Origin: Prado023 sp049688595
GTDB taxonomy: Bacteria; Actinomycetota; Actinomycetes; S36-B12; CAIYMF01
Reading direction: 5' to 3'
Assembly: GCA_049688595.1 (NCBI GenBank)
Contig: JBAVLA010000242.1
Location: 1-11,332 of the forward strand
DNA length: 11,332 nucleotides
Below the pieces are notes generated by a model. It was not told the DNA's origin. It ran no database searches and saw nothing but the letters and a program-made list of their open reading frames with translations. Within the stretch, counting starts at the first letter, position 1; each line of letters opens with the position of its first letter. Shown one piece after another: positions 6,835 to 11,332 of the stretch. A program made the translations under genes and the position numbers.

Positions 6835-9471
6835 CTACCCCTCGCCAGCTGCCGACGGGGTGCGGCTGGCTGGCCTGCTCGTGGCCGAGGGGCTCGCTGG
6901 CTTGCTCGTGGGCGAGGACTTGGTCGAGGACGCGGCCGGCGGGTTCTTCGTGGCGGACGCGCTCTTCGATCCCGACGGGCCCTCGGTGGCGGTGTGGGTC
7001 GCTGTGGTCGTCTGGGAGGTCGAGGCGGATGCCGGAGCGACGGGGGCATCCGTCGCGGGACCGCCGAACACCAGGACCAGCACGAGGGCGAGGCTGATGA
7101 CCGCCAGGCCGCTGAGCGTCATGGCCAGTCGCGCACCCTGCCGGGTCCCCCACCGCCGACCGGGCCGACTGTGGCCCGCTGGCTCTCCAGCGTCGCTGTC
7201 GTGGCCATCGGCAAGCATCGCTGCGGACATCTCGACTGAGGGCTTCCGCCTGGGGTTCGCCGGCCGCTCGGCTGCATGCTCCGAGCCGCCCCGTGCGGCG
7301 GAGGCTCCCGCCGACCGGCCGCGTCTCCACGACCCAGGCCGGCCCGATCCAGCCCGATCAGGACCCGCCTCGACGCGGCCCGGCTTCAGGAGGTCCGGCT
7401 CCATCCCGTACACCTCGGCGAACTGATCGAGGTGGGCCATCAGGATGGCGCACCCGATCTGGGGATCGACCGTCGGGAGCAGCTTGCCCAGCAGGACGTT
7501 GGCGTGGCGGCGGTCGCGCAGCATCGACCCGCAGAACCGTGCCGTGAGCTCCAGCCCGGCCTCACCGGTCGGCCAGAAGCTGCCCTGCAGGTCCGGCTGC
7601 AGCAGGCACACCGCAAGGGGACTGGGATCCTGCCCGCACCGACGCATCGCCGCCGCGACCAGCTCCCAGTCGTCGGCCGCCACGCCCAGGCCGGCCAACG
7701 TGCGCAGGGCGACGTGGAGCGCCGCGGCAGTCCCAGCCATTCCAGCGGCCCCGGACGCCCCAGCGCCCGCCCCGGACGCAGGAGCCACCGCCGAATCGGC
7801 CAGGAGCTCAACCACATCGGGCGGCAGCGCCGGGATGGCGTGGCGGGGGTACGCCTGAGAGCCTGCCGCGAGCAGGATCGATGGGGCCAGGGCCGGCTCG
7901 GCGCGCTCCCCCGCGGCCAGGACGGGGAGCAGGTGGTCGATGACCAAGTCGTAGGTCTCCGGCATCGCGACCAGACGCCGGGCCACCTGGGCGGCCTTCG
8001 TCGTGCCCAGGGTCGCGATGCGCCGACCCAGCTGATCGGCCGGCACCCTCCCACCGACGTCCACGGCCGCCTGGGCCCACTCACGCGAGGCAAGCCGCGG
8101 GACCTTCGCCGGGGTCGGGTCGTCGTCGAGCAGGTAGAAGTGCGCCAACGCGTCGGGCGAGAACCGCGGTGAGACCAGGCCCGCCCGGATCGCCTTCCGG
8201 GCGATGTCCTCATCGGCCGCCACGACCCCGTCGAAGGCCGCCACGAGCGGGCACGCCGTGTTGGCGCACCCCGGGTGGATCGCGTCGCGGCTCCGGGCGA
8301 GCAGCAGCTGCCTGGCCAGGGAGCGGATCTGGATGGGCTCGCCGCGTTCGAGGACCACCGTCAGCGCCTCGTCCGGGAACCCGGCCAGGCTGTCTGCCAG
8401 GCCCTGCCAGAGCGCACCCGCGAAGGCGGGGTCGGCCAACTCGTCGGCGAGCTCCTCGGGGGCCAGCCAGTCGGGGTGATCGAGGTAGATCTGCGCCCGG
8501 CGGCTTGGGGCCAGTGAGCGCAGGACCGGGGCATCGACCAAGAGCCACAGCTCAACCGCGCGCGGATCGGCGCTGGCTGCCGACGGGTCCGCGGCCCACG
8601 CAGCAACGGTCCCGATGTCCTCAGCCAGCTCGGCGGCATCCTTCTCGTCAGCCAGCAGCGCCAACTCCCACCCGCTGGGCGCGAACTTCAACAGCTCCCG
8701 GGCCGCATCGTCCCACTCGTGGTCGGCCGGGGCGGCGGCATCGGCTCGGACGTCGAGGACGTCGCCGGATCGCCCCTGTGGGATCCGCGAGTCCAGCGAC
8801 CGGACGAGCCCGCACACGGTCAGGCCTCGCATCGGGCCCCGCTCGAGCGTGGAGAAGCTGACGTGCTCCCGGAGCCTGCGGGGCACGTGCTGCAGGGCAG
8901 CCGCGAGGTAGGACTCCACCTGCTGCCCGGAGTCGGCATCGAGGAGGACCTCGGCCCGGTAGCCCGAGGCCCACCATCCGATGATCCGCGCGACCAGCGC
9001 GACGACCAGGTCATCCCGGCACGACGAGGTGTCGGGGAGGCTGCCTGCGCGCAGCTCGCCCAGCGGGAGGGGTTCCAGGCGCGCCGGCCGGCCCATCCGG
9101 CTGGACTCGTCGGAGAGCCGCTCGATGAGGCGCTCCGGGACGCTGAGCCGATCGAGGCTGCGCAGCGCCGCAAGCGCATCGAACCGGCTGGCCGGCAGCT
9201 CAGGCGGCAGGAAGACGCCGAACGTGGTCTGGTCGCCCCCCCGGCCCTCCGGCACGGGCCGGCGCAGGGCAAGCACCCGCCGGCCATCCGGGAGGCTGGC
9301 CAGGATCAGGCTGCGGTCACCGGTCTTGCCGGCCGCCGCCGACACCTGCCAGTGGGCGACCGGGCCGAGTTCGACGGGGACGCGCGTGGCAGCCAGGTCG
9401 TGCAGTCCGTTGCCCCATCGACCGCCCGATAGCCGGTTGCCGAAGAGGAAGGCGTCCAGGGTCTCATCCAT
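6835..9471 (-). CDS. GAP1-like GTPase-associated protein with C-terminal membrane anchor
   Basis: 878 residues from an ATG at 9471, 5 nt after the GTPase stop. The N-terminal half follows the GAP1 (GTPase-associated protein 1) pattern: LILASLPDGRRVLALRRPV (55-73), a middle region with VVALVARIIGWWASGYRAEV (156-175), and HVPRRLREHVSFSTLERG (195-212), where family members typically read LPxxLRxxLSFST. A long helical middle region runs to about 690. A basic stretch (GRRWGTRQGAR, 771-781) and a hydrophobic helix (about 784-803) come next. The last 70 residues are Ser/Thr/Ala/Pro/Lys-rich. By the positive-inside rule the body is cytoplasmic and the tail is outside, perhaps in the wall. GAP1 proteins are genomic partners of the GTPase type encoded directly upstream; their biochemistry is not established. 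The anchor would place this partner beside the SEDS-PBP enzyme encoded next. An upstream extension of the frame to 9675 overlaps the GTPase gene and is rejected. Confidence 0.8.
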   Translation of the reverse strand: MDETLDAFLFGNRLSGGRWGNGLHDLAATRVPVELGPVAHWQVSAAAGKTGDRSLILASLPDGRRVLALRRPVPEGRGGDQTTFGVFLPPELPASRFDALAALRSLDRLSVPERLIERLSDESSRMGRPARLEPLPLGELRAGSLPDTSSCRDDLVVALVARIIGWWASGYRAEVLLDADSGQQVESYLAAALQHVPRRLREHVSFSTLERGPMRGLTVCGLVRSLDSRIPQGRSGDVLDVRADAAAPADHEWDDAARELLKFAPSGWELALLADEKDAAELAEDIGTVAAWAADPSAASADPRAVELWLLVDAPVLRSLAPSRRAQIYLDHPDWLAPEELADELADPAFAGALWQGLADSLAGFPDEALTVVLERGEPIQIRSLARQLLLARSRDAIHPGCANTACPLVAAFDGVVAADEDIARKAIRAGLVSPRFSPDALAHFYLLDDDPTPAKVPRLASREWAQAAVDVGGRVPADQLGRRIATLGTTKAAQVARRLVAMPETYDLVIDHLLPVLAAGERAEPALAPSILLAAGSQAYPRHAIPALPPDVVELLADSAVAPASGAGAGASGAAGMAGTAAALHVALRTLAGLGVAADDWELVAAAMRRCGQDPSPLAVCLLQPDLQGSFWPTGEAGLELTARFCGSMLRDRRHANVLLGKLLPTVDPQIGCAILMAHLDQFAEVYGMEPDLLKPGRVEAGPDRAGSGRPGSWRRGRSAGASAARGGSEHAAERPANPRRKPSVEMSAAMLADGHDSDAGEPAGHSRPGRRWGTRQGARLAMTLSGLAVISLALVLVLVFGGPATDAPVAPASASTSQTTTATHTATEGPSGSKSASATKNPPAASSTKSSPTSKPASPSATSRPASRTPSAAGEG
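6838..6843 (-). promoter_or_regulatory. Ribosome binding site of the SEDS-PBP gene, inside the GAP1 3' end
   Basis: GAGGGG lies 9 nt upstream of the GTG at 6828 and directly before the TAG stop of the GAP1-like gene. It supports the GTG start and implies coupled translation of the two genes. Confidence 0.6.
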
Positions 9472-9476
9472 GCCAG

Positions 9477-10682
9477 TCACCGGAGCAGGTAGCGGTTGAG
9501 GAAGAAGTAGTACATCGGGTCGAAGATCCGCCTCGACCGGACCCGCGGATAGCGCCTGCGCCCCGACTCGTCCACGACCGGCGGACCGCCAGTGGCGGTG
9601 GCGACGTGGAAGCTGACGCTGGCGAATCCGTCCTCGGCGCTGCTGACGATGCCGGGAGCGACCCGGCCCAGCCACGACTTCACCCGCGCCGAGTCGTCGG
9701 TGAGCCGGCGCATCGCGGACTCCGGCGACATCGTGCCGAGGTCGAGCTCCTCGATGGCCCGCCGGGGGAAGCCGTCGAGCCCCTCGATCAGATCAGCCTT
9801 GAGCACGACCACGGCCAGGTGCCCGTGCGCCCTGCTCGCCCCCGTCACCGCCTGGGTCCGGATCGTCGCGGCCTCGGACAGCCGCCACGGGGCCAGCGAA
9901 GCGGGTGCGTCCCGGTCTGGCACGAGGCCCAGCGCGGCCCAGTGGTCCTGCAGGCCGAGCAGCTGGGTCGGATCGAGGCAGTAGACGAGGACGGGGGCGT
10001 TGGCCAGCGACGGCACATGGTTAAGGACGTCGCGCATGTCCCGGTCGGGAGCCAGTGCCTCGCCGGGGGTGTCGAGCAGGATCGCGGTGCTGGCCCCACG
10101 GTACCTGGGCAGGTTGACCCTGACCCGGATCGGGTACACGCGGTGCCAGGCAGTGGGGTCCGGGGTGTCCGCCAGCACGGGGGGGCGCGCCGGGGCAGGG
10201 GAACCGAGCCGGACCGTCGGCTCCAGGTCCGGCTTGGGGATGAGCGCGTTGAGGTCGCGGTTGAGCCGGGTCTGGTCCAGGGCCTCCCCGTCGACGATGA
10301 AGGGGGTCAGCGCGGGCCACGACCCGCCGCCCGGCATCATGCCCAGGTAGCCTGAGACACGGTCGACGCCCCGCCCGATCGCGCCGATGTACGTGCTCTT
10401 CCCGGAGGCGCTGAACCCCATGATGCTGATGGCCATGGCGTGTTCCAGGGGGCCGCTGGCCTGCTCCCAATCGAAGTGGCACGTCGCGCACGTCCACGAG
10501 CGCAGCAGCCCCGACGCGGCCACCTCCCGGTTGTCCATGGGTTGCGGGAGCGCGTGGAAGTCCCGGAGGGCCCGCAGGGCCCCGGCGAACCCCCGGGTGG
10601 TCGGGGAGCCGGGCTCACGGCGCAGGTCCAGGGCGCAGTAGCAGACCGGGCACGTGGGGCGGTCCGCGCGCGGCCAGCTCAT
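9477..10682 (-). CDS. Zinc-ribbon P-loop GTPase, DO-GTPase2-like
   Basis: 401 residues. Two CxxC pairs (C11/C14 in TCPVC and C65/C68 in TCATC) form a split zinc ribbon at the N-terminus. The P-loop is GFSASGKS (89-96), the Walker B/switch region is ILLDTPGE (201-208), VLVYCLDPTQ (231-240) is the next core strand, and VLKADLIEG (293-301) stands at the NKxD position as LKAD. The chain ends in RIFDPMYYFFLNRYLLR, like the DPLxWLL ends of these GTPases. It is probably a nucleotide-driven switch working with the GAP1-like protein 5 nt downstream. The ATG at 10682 overlaps the stop of the small membrane protein gene as ATGA. An in-frame ATG at 10688 has GGTGAG 6 nt upstream and is an almost equal alternative. 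The frame stays open to 10766, but that extension covers the small gene. The GTPase fold is certain and the subfamily is likely. Confidence 0.85.
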   Translation of the reverse strand: MSWPRADRPTCPVCYCALDLRREPGSPTTRGFAGALRALRDFHALPQPMDNREVAASGLLRSWTCATCHFDWEQASGPLEHAMAISIMGFSASGKSTYIGAIGRGVDRVSGYLGMMPGGGSWPALTPFIVDGEALDQTRLNRDLNALIPKPDLEPTVRLGSPAPARPPVLADTPDPTAWHRVYPIRVRVNLPRYRGASTAILLDTPGEALAPDRDMRDVLNHVPSLANAPVLVYCLDPTQLLGLQDHWAALGLVPDRDAPASLAPWRLSEAATIRTQAVTGASRAHGHLAVVVLKADLIEGLDGFPRRAIEELDLGTMSPESAMRRLTDDSARVKSWLGRVAPGIVSSAEDGFASVSFHVATATGGPPVVDESGRRRYPRVRSRRIFDPMYYFFLNRYLLR

Positions 10683-10822
10683 GACCATGCGGTGCTCACC
10701 CACGCCCACAGGAACCCCGCCGCGGCGCCGACCCCGCCGTACACGACCAGCCGCCAGGCGAACCATGCGAAGACCCGGTCGAGGTACACGGGGTCACGGT
10801 GCGTAGGGTGCAGCCCGCTCAC
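10679..10822 (-). CDS. Small membrane protein, 47 residues
   Basis: A GTG at 10822 opens a 47-codon frame ending in TGA at 10679-10681. It overlaps the upstream gene by 4 nt (GTGA) and the downstream GTPase gene by 4 nt (ATGA). A strong Shine-Dalgarno, AAGGAG (10832-10837), sits 9 nt before the GTG, inside the upstream gene. A polar N-terminus (SGLHPTHRDP) precedes one Trp-rich hydrophobic helix (about 22-44, including VVYGGVGAAAGFLWAW). It is likely a single-pass inner-membrane protein with no recognised family. The paired overlaps and Shine-Dalgarno make chance unlikely. It could dock the soluble GTPase at the membrane, which is inference from position only. Confidence 0.75.
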   Translation of the reverse strand: MSGLHPTHRDPVYLDRVFAWFAWRLVVYGGVGAAAGFLWAWVSTAWS

Positions 10823-11332
10823 AGCAATTCGCTCCTTCGCAGCCAGTCGGAGACCATCTCGTACGGCTCATCGCGGCCAATCGGGCGCAGCACCTCCCAG
10901 CCGTCGGCGCCACGCAGCGCACGGCCGACGGACCGGTCGATGATGGCGCTCTCGGTGGCCAGGGAAGGCCTGCGCTCACGCCTTGTCCCTCCCCCAGCGC
11001 CGAGGGGCCCGACCAGGCAGACGACCCCCGTCTGCACGTGCCCGGCGACTCCCAGCAGCCAATCATGCCAGTCCGCCGAAGCTCCGGCGGCGAGCGCCAG
11101 GAGGCCGACCCGCCTGGCCCCTGCGCGCACCAGGACTTCGCAGGCATCCCACGGGCCGACCCGCCGGAACACCCCGCGCGACTCCAGGTGCGGGGGATCC
11201 GGCGACAGCTGCGAGGCCGAGATCGCCCGGCGCACCCATTCCACGCCTCCCCGCCCCCCGCCGATCAGGACCATCGGGATGGCGTCGGACCGCTGCAGAC
11301 GCACGCCGCAGGCAGCGCACGCGTGCTCGCGG
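10819..11332 (-). CDS. Zinc-ribbon protein with possible degenerate P-loop domain, 5' end cut by window edge
   Basis: 170 codons are open from the right edge to the TGA at 10819-10821, so the true start lies outside. The visible part begins with HACAACG, a CxxCG zinc knuckle, followed by a strand and Gly-rich turn, IPMVLIGGGRGGVEW (18-32). This sits where a GTPase P-loop would be but has no GK[ST]. Later strands GLLALAAG (76-83) and GVVCLVGP (102-109) could match the Walker B strand and the following core strand. The layout, zinc ribbon then P-loop-like fold, mirrors the intact GTPase two genes downstream. It may therefore be an inactive second member of a GTPase pair, but I do not recognise the family with certainty. 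An internal GTG at 11304 would drop the zinc knuckle and is less likely as the start. Its last codons carry the Shine-Dalgarno and start of the small membrane protein gene. Confidence 0.7.
   Translation of the reverse strand, partial: REHACAACGVRLQRSDAIPMVLIGGGRGGVEWVRRAISASQLSPDPPHLESRGVFRRVGPWDACEVLVRAGARRVGLLALAAGASADWHDWLLGVAGHVQTGVVCLVGPLGAGGGTRRERRPSLATESAIIDRSVGRALRGADGWEVLRPIGRDEPYEMVSDWLRRSELL
10832..10837 (-). promoter_or_regulatory. Ribosome binding site of the small membrane protein gene
   Basis: AAGGAG lies 9 nt upstream of the GTG at 10822, within the last codons of the preceding gene. It is the best Shine-Dalgarno seen in the minus-strand operon. Confidence 0.7.

Noticed and set aside
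5902..7239. 445-codon plus-strand frame across the GAP1/SEDS-PBP junction
   Set aside because: It is antisense to two well-supported genes and rich in Arg, Gln, His and Gly without recognisable domains.
9472..9675. 68-codon N-terminal extension of the GAP1-like gene
   Set aside because: It is Arg/Gln-rich and lies entirely over the GTPase 3' end; the ATG at 9471 gives normal operon spacing.
10683..10766. 28-codon N-terminal extension of the GTPase
   Set aside because: It overlaps the small membrane protein frame and is Arg/Gly-rich; zinc-ribbon homology begins after 10682.
3289..11332. Reading the GTPase/GAP1 operon as a classic defence system with a toxin or nuclease effector
   Set aside because: No nuclease, NADase, protease or pore-forming domain is visible; the only enzymatic output seen is the peptidoglycan synthase. 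An effector outside the window cannot be excluded.

Overview
The window is very GC-rich, uses GTG starts and packs its genes tightly, as expected of an actinomycete (Actinomycetota). Gene families point the same way: it holds RodA/PbpA-type cell-wall enzymes, a PknB-type kinase domain, a region like the N-terminus of FhaA, and a GTPase/GAP1 pair of a kind I associate mainly with actinobacteria. I cannot name a genus. No tRNA, rRNA, CRISPR array or insertion sequence was seen.

Left part (1-1311, minus strand): a nearly complete P-loop protein of the cyclic 2,3-diphosphoglycerate synthetase-like GTPase family (COG2403), cut by the left edge. It is divergent from a plus-strand gene at 1447-3231. 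The 135-bp gap between them carries a 15-bp inverted repeat and a perfect 18-bp GC palindrome, both good operator candidates. The plus-strand gene encodes a PknB-like kinase domain whose catalytic HRD reads HGG and whose activation segment has no Ser or Thr, so it is a predicted pseudokinase. It is fused to a C-terminal half whose first part resembles DUF3662, the N-terminal domain of FhaA.

Right part (3289-11332, minus strand): one compact operon, transcribed right to left and convergent with the pseudokinase gene. In order of transcription it holds (i) a zinc-ribbon protein with a possible degenerate P-loop domain, cut by the right edge; (ii) a 47-residue membrane protein; (iii) a zinc-ribbon GTPase resembling the DO-GTPase2 family; (iv) a GAP1-like protein (GTPase-associated protein 1) with an added C-terminal membrane anchor and Ser/Thr-rich tail; and (v) a 1179-residue fusion of a SEDS glycosyltransferase (RodA/FtsW type) with a class B penicillin-binding protein. 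Adjacent genes overlap by 4 nt or are 5-6 nt apart, so translational coupling is likely throughout.

The main idea is an inference. This looks like a dedicated peptidoglycan synthase in one chain (polymerase plus crosslinker), placed under a membrane-tethered GTPase switch, with a pseudokinase/FhaA-like protein beside it. The usual actinobacterial wall cluster (fhaA, fhaB, pstP, rodA, pbpA, pknA, pknB) contains the same kinds of parts as separate genes. Here they are fused and combined with a GTPase/GAP1 module. The catalytic residues of the synthase are present, whereas the kinase appears dead, so control may rest with the GTPase.
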